From Entoloma clypeatum (Eukaryota > Basidiomycota > Agaricomycetes > Agaricales > Entolomataceae), in assembly GCA_963565915.1 (NCBI GenBank), contig OY751494.1:3286001-3350000 (forward strand): DNA of 64,000 nucleotides, read 5' to 3'. The position numbers and the translations under genes are program-made. The notes under the pieces were generated by a model, which ran no database searches, had not been told where the DNA came from, and saw only the letters and a program-made list of their open reading frames with translations. This document shows positions 33,769 through 45,003 of the stretch, piece after piece; the first letter of the stretch is position 1; every line of letters starts with the position of its first letter.

Positions 33769-35121
33769 ATGGCTCTCAAATCGTACATCCTCCACTACTT
33801 CATCCATTCCACCGTACTAATCGTCGAACAGATACCGCATCGCAGTCCTACCTGGCGACGGCATTGGTATGTTTGTCGGCATCGTTCATATATATATACA
33901 TATCAATCTTGATGCACAATGCAGGTCCCGAAGTCGTCAATCAGGCCGTGCGAGTCCTAGAACTCGTGTCCGCCACTTCTTCCGAATTCGACCTCACCCT
34001 GGAATCCCATCTCTTTGGTGGATGTGCGATCGATGCTGTCGGCGAGCCGCTGCCAGATTCCACATTGAAGGCATGCCAGGAAGCAGACGCTATCCTCATG
34101 GGTATCGATGTCCCTCGCGGCGTGCAGAGATATCGTGTGGCTAATGTCTCGCAGGTTCCATAGGTGGCCCGAAGTGGGGAGTGGATGCCAAAGTGCGTCC
34201 TGAGCCTGGCCTGCTCAAGCTCCGCAAAACGCTAGGACTCTATGCCAACATTCGCCCTGCAAATCTTGCCTCCGATTCTTTGCTCGATTACACCCCGCTA
34301 CGCCCCGAAGTTGCGAAAGGTGTAGATATGATCGTCGTTCGGGAACTAATCGGCGGCGTCTACTTTGGGACGCGAAAGGAACAAGGAGTTGCTCCCGATC
34401 TTGATACAGCCTGGGATACCATGATCTACAGTGTCGAGGAAGTTCAGAGGATCACGCGGGTCGCTGCTCAGATTGCCATGACCGCAAACCCACCTCTGGA
34501 TATACATTCTGTCGACAAGGCCAACGTCCTTGCGAGTTCAAGATTGTGGAGGAGGGTAGTCACTGAGACTCTCACCAAGGAGTACCCCCAAATAAAATTC
34601 TATCATCAACTTGTCGATTCGGCCGCGATGTTCATCACTTCGAATCCCAGAAAACTGAACGGTGTGATTCTCACAGAAAATTTATTTGGAGACATGTCAG
34701 TACTTGCCATCAGATCCTGGATTTGTTTGCTGAAATCTTCTCCAGACTCTCAGATCAGAGTAGCGTCATCCCTGGCTCTCTCGGCCTTCTTCCCTCGGCA
34801 TCGCTCGCAGGCGCACCTGCCCTTCCGTCTCCTGACTTCAAACCTACGCCCGGTATCTACGAGCCAATCCATGGCTCCGCACCTGACATTGCAGGTCAAG
34901 GTATTGCTAATCCCATCGGCACAATTCTCAGCGCTGCCATGCTCCTGCGGTATTCGCTCGGGTTAGAAAGACCAGCAAAGGCAATTGAAGATGCCGTTCG
35001 GAAGGTCTTGGACACTTCCGAGCTGGGAGGACTTGGCCTGCGAACCGCTGATTTGGGTGGAAAAATCCGTACGAAAGAAATCGGCGATCATGTTTTAGAG
35101 GTATTGAAGGGACTCCTATAA
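33769..35121 (+). CDS. LEU2: 3-isopropylmalate dehydrogenase (leucine biosynthesis)
   Basis: Oxidatively decarboxylates 3-isopropylmalate with NAD+ in leucine synthesis. The first exon is only 14 nt (MALK plus two bases). A 49-nt intron with a perfect TACTAAT-like branch site leads to [13 protein letters not shown], and the next to [14 protein letters not shown]. Then [10 protein letters not shown] is rebuilt by splicing, followed by [51 protein letters not shown] and [31 protein letters not shown] and [13 protein letters not shown] follow. [18 protein letters not shown] and [20 protein letters not shown] complete the active site. All family motifs are present. It shares a 116-bp promoter with NOB1. 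Confidence 0.95.
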
Positions 35122-35300
35122 ATGTCAAGAGAATACATACATCCAGACCAATCGATTGTACATTAGACCTACCTACAACAATACCCGACTAGACCTTGAC
35201 TATTTTCTGACCAAAAAAAACGTCTGAGCATGGATTCATTCAAAACAACGGCAATAGGTGCGGCAGAGAGCAAGTCTATAAGATTAACACTCGGGACTAG

Positions 35301-37865
35301 TTATACACTATTCCACTTTGCGAGGACGATACAAGTCCTGGAGGGAATATACACCTATCCAGCAAAATGCTCAAATGAAGCAAGACACGAAAAAAACAAA
35401 CTAGACAACTCACCTGCAACCAATTCTTCCTCCCATTCCATTCAATCGGAGTTGTGAAGTACTTCCCCTTGGGGCTGATATTTCCAAATCCTCCATACTC
35501 TTTCTCATCGCTGCTCAACACTATTTTATACTCTCCAGCTTCGTCAACGCCTACCCTATAATCAGTGTAGCTCTTGGTCGGGTGGAAGTTGAAGATGAAC
35601 AAAAGCCCAGCGCGTTCGTAGACGACAACTTTATCTACTTCGTGTTTGAGAGAAACATAGGCCTGGGAGGAGTAAACATTGGTGCGACGGACGTGAATGA
35701 GTTGGTAGGATACGTACTTGCGGTGCCTCAAGCCAGCCATACTTTTCAGCTGCATGATTCATAGCGGCATCAAAATTATTGAGATATCGGTAGCGAAGCA
35801 ATGGGTCGTCCACTACATTCCACTGACGACGGGCGTAATGAAACGAGTTTTGATTGCCTTCCCGAGGGAAATCAAGCCACTGTGAATAGAAGGTCAGAAA
35901 CTTCGTGAGGGGGGGAGCGGTCACAAAGAAACGTGCTTCAGGATGACCGAATTCATTCCCTTCGAAATTGAGGTAGCCTTCACCACCGAGAGAATGGGTG
36001 AGCAGCCTGAGAAAAGCGTCACTTCGAAATAATATGGAACTTGAACAAAAAGACGTACCGAATCAGTTTGTGCAGGGACAGTCCGCGCGCAATGATGGGC
36101 GTCATCTCGGTTATATCCGACATATGGGTATCTTTCAAACGAGGTGTGAAGTCCGCTGAGGACGAATGAATATTTGTCAACTCACACATTTCCTTGTCCA
36201 TAAGCCAGAAGGCTACAGTCTTATCTCCGACGAGGGCTTGATCGTGACTTTCACAGTACGCAATGCTCTTCTCTCCATGCCGTCTGTTTGTCAGAGTGTG
36301 AACAATGCTTGCAAGATCCCATTCATCGTCGGCTTTGTGCTTGAGGAGTTTGATCCACATGTCGGGGATAGCCATGGAAAGTCGGTAGTCAAAACCAACG
36401 CCTCCTTTTTCAACGGGAATGCACAGCAAGGGCATGCCAGACACATCTTCCGCAATCGTGATGGCAGACGGGTATAAATCATGGATTGCGTCGTTGGCCT
36501 ATCAGTCAAAAGAGGTGACTGATCGAAGAAAGAAGATAAGTAGTAAAAGATCAGAACGCACAAGCATGAGATATGCGACTGCTTCCAAATCCGTTGTGTC
36601 CCCAAAGTATTCATCATAGTGACCAGAGAAACCTGTCCCAATTCCGTGGTGTTTGTACATCATACTTGTTACGCCGTCGAATCTGAAGCCATCGAATTGA
36701 AATATTTCCATGTAAAACCTCAGGTTGCTCAGCAAGAATCTCAGAACTTCGTGGCTGTTATAATTGAACAGGCGGCTGTCCCAGAGTTCGTGACGCCCTT
36801 TTCCGCCCTCATGAAAATATTGGTGGTCGGTCCCATCGAATTCGTTTAGTCCATCAAGGACATTTTTGCAGGCATGCGAGTGAACAATATCCAGGAGCAC
36901 GGTCAAACCCATGCTATGGGCGGTATCAATGAGTTCCTTCAAATCCTCAGGAGTCCCATAACGAGAGCTAGCAGCGAAAAAGCTGGTAACCTGGTAACCA
37001 AAGGCTGAATATTGGATGATTAAAAGGGTTCGCGGAAATGATGAACGACTGACATGCGTAATATGGATGTTCCATAATGGCCATGAGTTGAATGACATTG
37101 TACCCGAGGTTCTTGATCCTTGGCAGGGTGTTTTGCGTGAACTCATTGTAGGTACCTACCCGTGGCTCCGAGGTCGAAATTCCGACATGAGCTTCATATA
37201 TCCTGACGTTATTCGGCCGCGGGGGGCGAGGGTGGACAAATTTGTATGCTTGGGATTGGGGAGGATTCCAGAAACGGGCGTCATAAACGGGGGACACAGT
37301 CAAGTCTTGTGTGACACGAGTAATCCAAGCTGGAAGCCGTTCGATCCTTTCCCCAGATGGAATCACCATCGAAATCTGGGCATGCGAAGTATTGATCGAC
37401 ATGTGTCTGTTGAGGCTAGACGACCTGCTTACCTTGATTTTTGAATCATGAGGAATGGCGCACACTCCTGGTGAACGTGGTGGTACTGTAATCTCCCAGA
37501 CACCGTAATCGTTCTTTTCCATGGGATAGGATGTTCTGTCCCATTCATCTGATATATGCAAGATTTTAAAGGTGCCACGGACAAGGGGACAGAAAAGAAA
37601 AGAAAAACTCACTGAAATCGCCTATCAGATGTGCCGTTGTCGCATTGGGTGCCCATTCTCGATACACAACACTCCCGTCTGACGCGACATTAAATCCAAG
37701 CTTGAGATATCCCTTGGTGAAGGTATCATAACCTCCTTCATGTTTTTCAATAGTGTCTTTCCACATCCTATAGATGGAGTGTCTATGCAAGATAGCAGGA
37801 ACATTTGGTTTGAGATAGGGATCAAGGCCAATGAGGATCTTGGGGTCTAAAGGCTGTGTGGGCAT
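35301..37865 (-). CDS. GLC3: 1,4-alpha-glucan (glycogen) branching enzyme
   Basis: Makes alpha-1,6 branches in glycogen (GH13_8). It starts [18 protein letters not shown] at 37865. The N-terminal CBM48-like part has [20 protein letters not shown] and [20 protein letters not shown]. The catalytic barrel has [28 protein letters not shown] and [39 protein letters not shown] carries the nucleophile Asp, [11 protein letters not shown] the acid Glu and [17 protein letters not shown] the His-Asp pair. [21 protein letters not shown] follows (partly split by an intron), then [21 protein letters not shown]. The C-terminal domain ends [17 protein letters not shown] before the stop at 35301-35303. All three catalytic residues are present. 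At least nine short introns. The length of about 690 residues is normal. Confidence 0.94.
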
Positions 37866-38099
37866 GGTGGGAACGGAACGATTCGTGTGGTGGAGCAGCT
37901 ATGTTCAAGTTCATAGATAAACCATTTAGTACTATCTCCATTTGTTGGCCGCTAGTATGACGTTATCTCGCAATCGACCGATAACTACTAGTAGATAGCG
38001 CGTTCATGGTGTAGACAACGTAGACGAAGGAATAGACGACACAAATGATCGTCTGTGCAATGCTTCAACAATCATGAAATATCTCGAGAGATTCCTGTC

Positions 38100-39412
38100 T
38101 CACCGATTCAGCACCAGCCCTTTCAATGCTCTAATCTCCTTCTTGAACTCTTCCTCGGCAGGGCCCAACACGCTTCCCGCATTCAAATATCCTCCAACAC
38201 TAGAAGGCGTACGATAAGGCATATAGATTTGGGTAGTGAGGTAACCTGTGAGGTCAGAAAGGGCCTGCAAGGTATGTTGAAATGGGCTTTGCTTCACAGC
38301 AGGCTTTTTTGGCATGGTCTTTGCCAATGCGTTGAGAGACTTCATGACAGGGGAGGATTCTGGCGGAGTGGGAGAAACGAATGACCAACGTGTAGGCCCT
38401 TCAGCCCCTGTATGGGTGCCTTCTAGTGCTGGGGAAGGGTTTTGGTCGAACAAAGGGCAATTCTGGAGTGTCTGCCAGAGTTTGTCCTGAGAGTGCGAGG
38501 TATATCAATTGGGGCAGGGAAAATGTGTGTTCAGAGATATTTGTACCTCATACTGCAGGCCCTCGTCTGATTTCAACCAGGGGATCCGGCTCTCTAGATA
38601 TTCAAATATTTCTTCTGTAGTGGGTTTCACGAGATCCCCTTCCTTCCCTCTTCCGAAATCTGCCAGTCCACATCGAAGCAGTGTTGTTGAAGGAACGTCC
38701 TCTACGGGGGACGCTTCGTCCCCAAGCACGGCAAGAATATCGGCAACGGTGAAGCACTTTTGGAATTCGGGTGGCTCTTTATAATAATCCGGCCGAGGAA
38801 GAAATTTGTACGTCTCTGCTTGTGCATCCTTGAACGAAGCCAGCGATGTATTTAGTCGGCGTATTAATGAGACCTGATGCAACTTGAGAGACTGCCTTGC
38901 AATGGTAGTACGAATGATACGAGGGAGAAGAAATCGCTGTTGATAATGTAAATCAGCCGCCCAATGGAGAAGGATTGGTTCTTACGGACGTGATATATGA
39001 ACACAAGGACGGCCGAACCTCCCACAATCCAAGAGAACATCCGAAAGAGACCTAGAAGAAGGGTAGGCAAATTTGAAGGAGGAGGTTGTGGATAAGTTCG
39101 TGGTGGTATTGTTGGTCTCTGTAGGGGCTAAATATTGTTATGGGAAAGTGCATTGATACAACGACAATACTTTACCAGTTCCCGCAAAAGACTGTCTATT
39201 TCTGAGTCGTTCAAACCCTTTTCAGCAAGGAATCTGCGTTTCTCTTCCACATCCTGCTGAGCAATTTGTGGTGATGCAAGGAAATTGCGTGCGCGCGAGA
39301 GTAGTTCTTCCCGATCTTGGGTCGGCGATGACGGAGGGGGAGGCGCTGTATCAGAAGGGGAGTTTGAAGAGTCGGGAGTTGGAACGGTGGCCGTAGAATT
39401 TTCGTCAGACAT
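38100..39412 (-). CDS. PEX14: Peroxisomal docking protein PEX14
   Basis: A membrane component of the peroxisomal importomer that binds PEX5 and PEX13. It starts MSDENSTATVPTPDSS at 39412. The conserved N-terminal domain is RARNFLASPQIAQQDVEEKR, FLAEKGLNDSEIDSLLREL (residues about 36-75), with the helix that binds WxxxF/Y motifs of PEX5. A Pro-rich linker (PPRTYPQPPPSNLP) follows, which may bind the PEX13 SH3 domain. The hydrophobic segment is LLLGLFRMFSWIVGGSAVLV. After LLPRIIRTTIARQSLKLHQ comes a long helical region (SLIRRLNTSLASF), and the end is LGPAEEEFKKEIRALKGLVL. Four or five exons. A CACGTG box lies 33 bp upstream of the start codon. Confidence 0.9.
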
Positions 39413-39856
39413 GGCCGCTCTAGCAAGCGCTTGAGATTACCGGTCACGTGTCTTTCACACTCGCATCCTAGATCTGAATTCGAGACGGTAACGACTCTGG
39501 CTGGGAAGCACGGTTAGCGCCTTGTATTTCAGCATATTTCCCGTATTCAACGTTCTTTGCTAGTTTGGAGAACAAATGGAAACCCCCACTCACTGCAAAG
39601 CTGAGAGACCGATTTAGCTACCTCCCTGCTCTGCCAAGTCCGAATCCCTGCTCAAGTCGCCAAACAAGCCGCGGTGCGGCCTGGCCAAATCAATATGTCG
39701 GCTAATCACTCTCCTTGCGTAGTACACATATGAACAAGGCTCTCCCCCAAACAGAGTCACTCCACGTTGGTCAGGTGGAGCTAGCAGTTGAGCACTACAA
39801 TATTATAAGTACCACCCGGTAACGCGTTAACCTCCAGCGCCCTTCAAAGCGTAACA
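39413..39856. promoter_or_regulatory. Divergent promoter region of PEX14 and the PEBP-like gene
   Basis: A gene-free stretch of 444 bp. A TCACGTGT box with core 39445-39450 lies 33 bp upstream of the PEX14 ATG. The half next to the PEBP gene has CT-rich sequence and a short TATA-like TATTATAAG near 39800-39808, about 50 bp before that ATG. Confidence 0.45.
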
Positions 39857-40635
39857 ATGTACAAATCTCTCTTGGCATTTTATGTCCTCCCTGCTGTCTT
39901 CGCCCAGTTCAATTTCTCTCAATTGGACAATGTTACTCTTGCTTTCTATGAAGCAGGAATTGTCCCTCAAGTTCTGCCCGCCTTTGCGCCTGCAGATCTT
40001 GTTGATATCACCTTTACCGATTCTATCACTGGCTCGGTGATCAACAGCACGACTGGTTCTCTCCTGACCGAACAGCGTAAACCAAATTTCTTTGTTACAC
40101 CCGTCCGCACCTAAACTGAACACCTTCCGAAAATAGAGACCGCCAATAAACCGATATATTCTTTCACATCCGATGACACTGCAATCGCCGCTACTCGCAA
40201 CTACGTGGTGGCATTGGTTGATCCCGATGTTCCCGCACCGCAGAATACGTCTCTCGGACAATTCCTTCACTTCCTTGGTGGGAATTTCACAATCGACACA
40301 AATTCATCCAGCCCTGCGATCTTGACAAACAACAGTGCTGCCTTCTTGGATTACGTCCCGCCAGCGCCTCCAGCTGGCTCGTCGCCGCATCGGTAAGAAA
40401 TCAAGCTCCTCATTGATCCGTCCCGTATATAAATATATATTCCCTCGTCAGCTTCGTCCTTGCCGTATATGTCCAACCTTGCGACTTTAACACGACTGGG
40501 CCTCAACTGATCAATGCATCCACGTCGAGGTTCAATTTCAATCTTACCAGGTTTGCTGCCCGAGCTGGGTTTGGTCTCCCAGTCGCCGGGAATTATTTCC
40601 TGGTTGGACCTCCTAATTCTACGACCGCCACTTAG
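39857..40635 (+). CDS. Secreted PEBP-like protein (phosphatidylethanolamine-binding family)
   Basis: It starts MYKSLLAFYVLPAVFAQF, a clear signal peptide with probable cleavage after VFA. The order then follows the PEBP fold: VPQVLPAFAPADLVDITF, KPIYSFTSDDTAIAATRNYV, VALVDPDVPAPQN (the DPDxP motif of the ligand pocket) and LGQFLHFLGGNF. PPAPPAGSSPHRFVLAVYVQ is joined across an intron (GxxPHR-like motif). The protein ends VAGNYFLVGPPNSTTAT. Several N-x-S/T sites (NFS, NVT, NST, NFT, NSS, NNS) suggest glycosylation outside the cell. Relatives include yeast Tfs1 and plant FT, but secreted fungal members have no settled role. Three exons; stop at 40633-40635. Confidence 0.88.
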
Positions 40636-41017
40636 TTTGCACTAGATTTTCTCAAATTCTTGGCTGGGGCAGCATCCGGTCCTCATTAAACACTTTTTTT
40701 GTTGATACGCTCACTAGTTATTTATCTATTCCGCTACTCAAAAAGCCCTTTTCTAATTTACAACGATCAGTGGTCACTCAGAGCCCCAGGATACAATTAA
40801 CTTATCATCCTGCTTTGCTGCCGCTGCAGGTGGGCAATTTCCACTTCTCCACACACTCAATTCGGCAAGCATGTAGTAGGGCTAAGTGTTTGCCAGATAT
40901 GACGGCGACGGGAATATGAAATTCTCATCCAATCCTGGGTGTGTGTGTAAAGCCTACAAATATATACTGTGATGTTGCAAAGAGATATCAGTAGAACGAA
41001 CAGGTATGTATGTATTC
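40636..41017. other. Convergent 3' region
   Basis: Lies between the 3' ends of the PEBP-like gene and VPS17. It is AT-rich with a short GTGTGTGTG stretch near 40940. No gene seen. Confidence 0.5.
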
Positions 41018-43219
41018 CTAGAACATATTGGCAAGTTTGCTCGCAGCCTCCCTCGCGTCTAACCTCGGTCGAGTCGGCTGTACATAGACAGAATGTGACA
41101 TCTGTTGAGGCTTGATATGACCCATAGGGTCGACGCCGTTGCCAATGTGTGATGCTTGGATTGTCATACTTGAAGAATGATCATACCGAGCAGGAATAGT
41201 AGGCTTGGAGAGAGGGTCTGACTGAAGTTGATTGACCGTTGTCGATGCTGCAATCGCTGGAGGCGTGTGTAGTGGTTGCGTAGGTTTGATGAACATTGAC
41301 CTTGAGTCATCGACGAATCGATCGCCCAGAGGAGGCTCTTCGAGAGGTCCACCGTGACCGCCGTGAGTTGGTGGAAGAGGAGACGGACCTGCAACAGAAT
41401 TTTGACTCGGCAGTGGTGATAGCGGATCGTGTTGGGAGGAAGTTGGTGATGGCCCTTGCCTCTGATTAGATGATGGGGATATGGGGTCCTGAGGGTTTCC
41501 CTGGGAGGGCGATGCTTGAGAATTTGGCAGCGGTGAGCGCTCTGCAGGGGGTTCCGTGTTGTGGGGGGCATGCATTGGGTTCCGTAAGTTAGATGGGTGT
41601 TGGTAGCCATTGGACACAGCGGCAAGTGGATTAGGCCGTAGAAGAGACCGAGGATGCTCGCCAAAATCTTCCAAAGGAGGTATGATTGTCGGTTTTGGAA
41701 CGCTGATTGCGGCCGGGACGACCTTCTTTGCGGCATTACTGACGTCGACTCGAAGAGCCTCCAGTTCACGTAGAAGTTGTCGTTCGTACATGATGGAAGA
41801 CCGAGCATGTTCGATCAATGCCGTCGTGATGTCATCGTGCACATGGCGATTGTGGTTTTGCAGTGCCTTGTGCAAATTTTGTGATATCCCTTCAGCACGC
41901 TTAGCCAACACTTGCTCGTATTTATTCGCCTGGAGGTTAACCGTTTAAGAAGGTTTTTATTCTGAGCACGAGCTAGATTCACCTCTTCCATATCTTCTAT
42001 CGCATCATCCACCCGCTCTGGCCGTATGTTGGAACTGGCTTTCAGACGCTCGATCTGTCGACGCTTGGATATGGTGGTCTTGACAGCGGCCTGATATTCC
42101 TCTAGAACGCCCGTTCGCATCAACAGGGTCTCCTTTGCAGATCTCGCGTTCATTCCTTGGTATCCCAGGGAATCTCCGACAACAACACATTCGCTGATGG
42201 CCTGCGCGTGGCCGAGATCAGCAAGACTATGCCAGGATCGTCCTAGCTTCCGGAATGCGTTTCCAAGAGGCGGATGAGCCTCGGTTGTCGCAACGTTGAC
42301 GAGTTTGTTCCCCATCTCGACGTGGGCTTGAGAGAGCGCTAAGATGACCAAGGGTGAATCGAAAGGTGAGGAGGCAGCCGAAGCTGATACGAACATTTTC
42401 GGGCAATAGCCAATTTATCCACCGCCTTCGCAGTCTCGAAGAATTGACCTTCCAATTTTGTAAGTTCGAAGCGTGCGCGTTGGAGTTCCTCGTCCTCGTC
42501 GGCTACTCCTCGTCTCATGATGCCAAATCCTGACGAATTTTTGCGGCGAGGACGGGGTGTGGGTTGGTAGCCAAAGTCGCTCTCGATGAAAGAGCGTACA
42601 TCCTCGTCATACAGCAGGATTGGGTCTTCGCAAACTCTCGTAATCCATCTCTGAAGCATGATCTTGACAAGTCGATCGTCCTCCTCGTCAGTGGGTGCTG
42701 ATGTTTGGGGGAGTGGCAACGCAGGAATAATAGTTTGAGGATTGCTGTAGATGATGGATTCGTAGAATTGCTGGAACTCGACATAGGAACGCGATACATT
42801 TCGATATGTAGTTCCTGTGAAGTTGGAGAGGTTGGTCTTTCGGATCGTCAGGTCGCAGGTGTATGGTTGCAAGGACACCGGTTGCTCACTTGGGCATCTA
42901 ACCTGACCAGAATATCCCTTCTATTCCTGTCCAGACCGGTTATCCGTACTCTGAGGTATGGGTCCGGTTTCTCATATTGGGTTCCATTGGACCCCACTGT
43001 CTCTCGCGGAGATATGAGCCCAGGTTCTGGCTGGCCATAAATTTTGGGCTCTTTGCCGTACAGCCCTGGAGCTGGCCCATCATCAGCTAATTGTAAAGAT
43101 GTTGAAGCCCGCTCGAGATTGGGAGACGGAGGATTGGCCGAATGGGATGTTGTCTGTCGTGGCGTTTCATCCTGGGCGGCAAATATGGACGCGGTAGAGC
43201 TGAGAGGGTCGTCGTACAT
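41018..43219 (-). CDS. VPS17: Retromer sorting nexin VPS17
   Basis: A PX-BAR protein that pairs with VPS5 in the retromer coat on endosomes. It starts MYDDPLSSTASIFAAQD at 43219. A short disordered lead is followed by EKPDPYLRVRITGLDRNRRD, then LVRLDAQTNLSNFTGTTYR, then SRSYVEFQQFYESIIYSNPQ and QRWITRVCEDPILLYDEDVR. This is a PX domain of the Vps17 kind at about residues 65-190. The helical BAR region has RARFELTKLEGQFFETAKAV, GMNARSAKETLLMRTGVLEE and RRQIERLKASSNIRPERVDD, and ends near residue 430. The remaining 250 residues or so are Pro/Ser-rich and disordered. Four exons join in phase. The assignment to VPS17 rather than VPS5 rests on the PX sequence and the order of domains. Confidence 0.82.
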
Positions 43220-43447
43220 GTCCAGAAAGTCACAAGCGGAAGTACGATGTCGTTGAGAGCGCGTTGATGTTACGTAATAAGATTATATATATGATTTCAG
43301 TGGCGCAACCCAAGTAATGGGCAGCAAGTATCATACGACTAGAACTCAGCAAAGCTGCCCTGGCGCGTATCATAATGAGGATTAAGATGAATATAAATAA
43401 ATCCTTATGATATAAATGATCACTGAGTGGACATCACCAAGGCATCA

Positions 43448-44812
43448 TCATGATACCTTGTGCTCATCCATCCAAAGGGGCAACATATGGCCCATCCTCG
43501 TGATCTTGGTCCGCAAGTATTTGTCGAGATCGTCCCCGTAGACGGCGTGCCCACCTATCGATGTGGCACCCGCGACGCTCTCCTGCGTGGCTTCTCCCGG
43601 AGTTGACAGACCACTGCGCGGAGTGCCGATGGGAGAGTACCCTTGTCGGCATTGCCAGCTGCGAGGAACCATTGGAACTCGTTCGACAACCCTCACCCCC
43701 TCTTTTTTCAAGGCCTCTACCTTGTCTGGGTTGTTCGTGAGCACCCGGGCACCCTCGGGAGCGGCATCACCTCCAAGACCAAGATCGTGCAAGATGGCGC
43801 CAGCGATTTCGTAGCCGCGCTCGTCAGCTTGATGGCCCAGCATCAGGTTGGCGGTCACAGTATCATGACCCAAGTCTTGCAAGTTGTAGGCACGTATTTT
43901 GGACAATAGTCCAATACCCCTACCTTCCTGGCGGAGATAGACGACGGCACCGCGCCCGGGGATAGTGATCGGGCTGTCAGCAGGTGAATCAACGGGAATG
44001 GTAATTGGTTGGGAGATACGGCGAATGGCTTCGTCTAGTTGCTCTCCACAATCGCAGCGCATGCTTCCGACGGTTTCTCCAGTGAAGCACTCTGAATGAA
44101 CGCGAATGAGTGGAGCTGGGATGTTAGCGGTGAGGATTCGGTCTCGCAGATGCTGCAGTGATGTCGGATCGGAAGCCTGCTGGGAAGTGGGGGAAAGACG
44201 ACCGACATAGGCGCCACGGGTGATGCGGTCCATCTCAGTTTCAGTCTCACTCCAGACTGCATCGAGGGTCTGTGAGCGGATGGAAGGGACGATTGCAGGG
44301 GCAGGGGATTCGGAGAACTGAGCGGGATCTATGACGATTGCGAGGTGCTCTTTGCTATCGTGAGTGTTGTGATAAAGATGTAGAAACGCGGGGCCGTGCG
44401 AGGTTGGTATGCGAGTGCGCGCCATGCATTTGACTTGGACAGCGGGCTTAAGGAGTTGGGGGGGCATTACGGGTTCGGGTGAGAAGAGCAGGGTGTGGAG
44501 GTCTGAAGACGGAGAAAAAGTGGCGGATGACCGGCGCTTCTTGGACTGGTGCCGGACCTCGATCGGATGGTCAGGATGATCCTGATTTTCGGCTTTACTA
44601 GCATCGAGACGGGCTCTGCGAGGGGCTTGTCTACGCTTACGCTCTCCTTTGGTGGATATTTCATCTGCTGTGAAAAGGGTCAAGTCCCATGAAGCTTCTG
44701 AGCTGGGACCGCGGTAGTGGTTCCTGCCAGAGGCAGCAGTGGGAGGGATGAGGGCAGGGTCGCGGGTGGAGGACACGGTGTCGCGTTCTGTGGCAACGGT
44801 GTGGACGTGCAT
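43448..44812 (-). CDS. RIB1: GTP cyclohydrolase II (riboflavin biosynthesis)
   Basis: Opens the imidazole ring of GTP, the first committed step of riboflavin synthesis. It is one uninterrupted exon of 454 codons, unusual in this intron-rich window. Residues 1-150 are a disordered, Arg/Lys-rich extension with nuclear-signal-like clusters. The catalytic part has IRVHSECFTGETVGSMRCDCG with the zinc-binding Cys set, then a linker with a short insert (SPADSPITIPGRG), and AVVYLRQEGRGIGLLSKIRA. YNLQDLGHDTVTANLMLGHQ and LTNNPDKVEALKKEGVRVVE follow. The C-terminal 70 residues are extra. Catalytic Tyr/Arg and metal ligands are in place. The start MHVHTVATERD is the only upstream ATG before the promoter shared with the membrane-protein gene. 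Confidence 0.94.
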   Translation of the reverse strand: MHVHTVATERDTVSSTRDPALIPPTAASGRNHYRGPSSEASWDLTLFTADEISTKGERKRRQAPRRARLDASKAENQDHPDHPIEVRHQSKKRRSSATFSPSSDLHTLLFSPEPVMPPQLLKPAVQVKCMARTRIPTSHGPAFLHLYHNTHDSKEHLAIVIDPAQFSESPAPAIVPSIRSQTLDAVWSETETEMDRITRGAYVGRLSPTSQQASDPTSLQHLRDRILTANIPAPLIRVHSECFTGETVGSMRCDCGEQLDEAIRRISQPITIPVDSPADSPITIPGRGAVVYLRQEGRGIGLLSKIRAYNLQDLGHDTVTANLMLGHQADERGYEIAGAILHDLGLGGDAAPEGARVLTNNPDKVEALKKEGVRVVERVPMVPRSWQCRQGYSPIGTPRSGLSTPGEATQESVAGATSIGGHAVYGDDLDKYLRTKITRMGHMLPLWMDEHKVS

Positions 44813-44890
44813 TTCTGGGGGGAGTAAGTATGAATTTACCCAAGTCCAGTTGCTTGCTGATTAAATGTGGACGCGGAGTTGTCGCAGTCC

Positions 44891-44896
44891 CACGTG
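44891..44896. promoter_or_regulatory. CACGTG E-box in the RIB1 divergent promoter
   Basis: CCCACGTGAC, 78 bp upstream of the RIB1 ATG and 108 bp upstream of the ATG at 45004. It shares the CACGTGA form with other boxes of the window. Confidence 0.45.
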
Positions 44897-45003
44897 ACTC
44901 TCCGTAAGTCACTCCCGCTAGTAGTGGACCCACTGCCTTTCGTCGTAGTCTGGGGAACGCCGTGGCGCCTCGTAGCTGTGCGCGCAATGGAACAGAACCC
45001 ATC

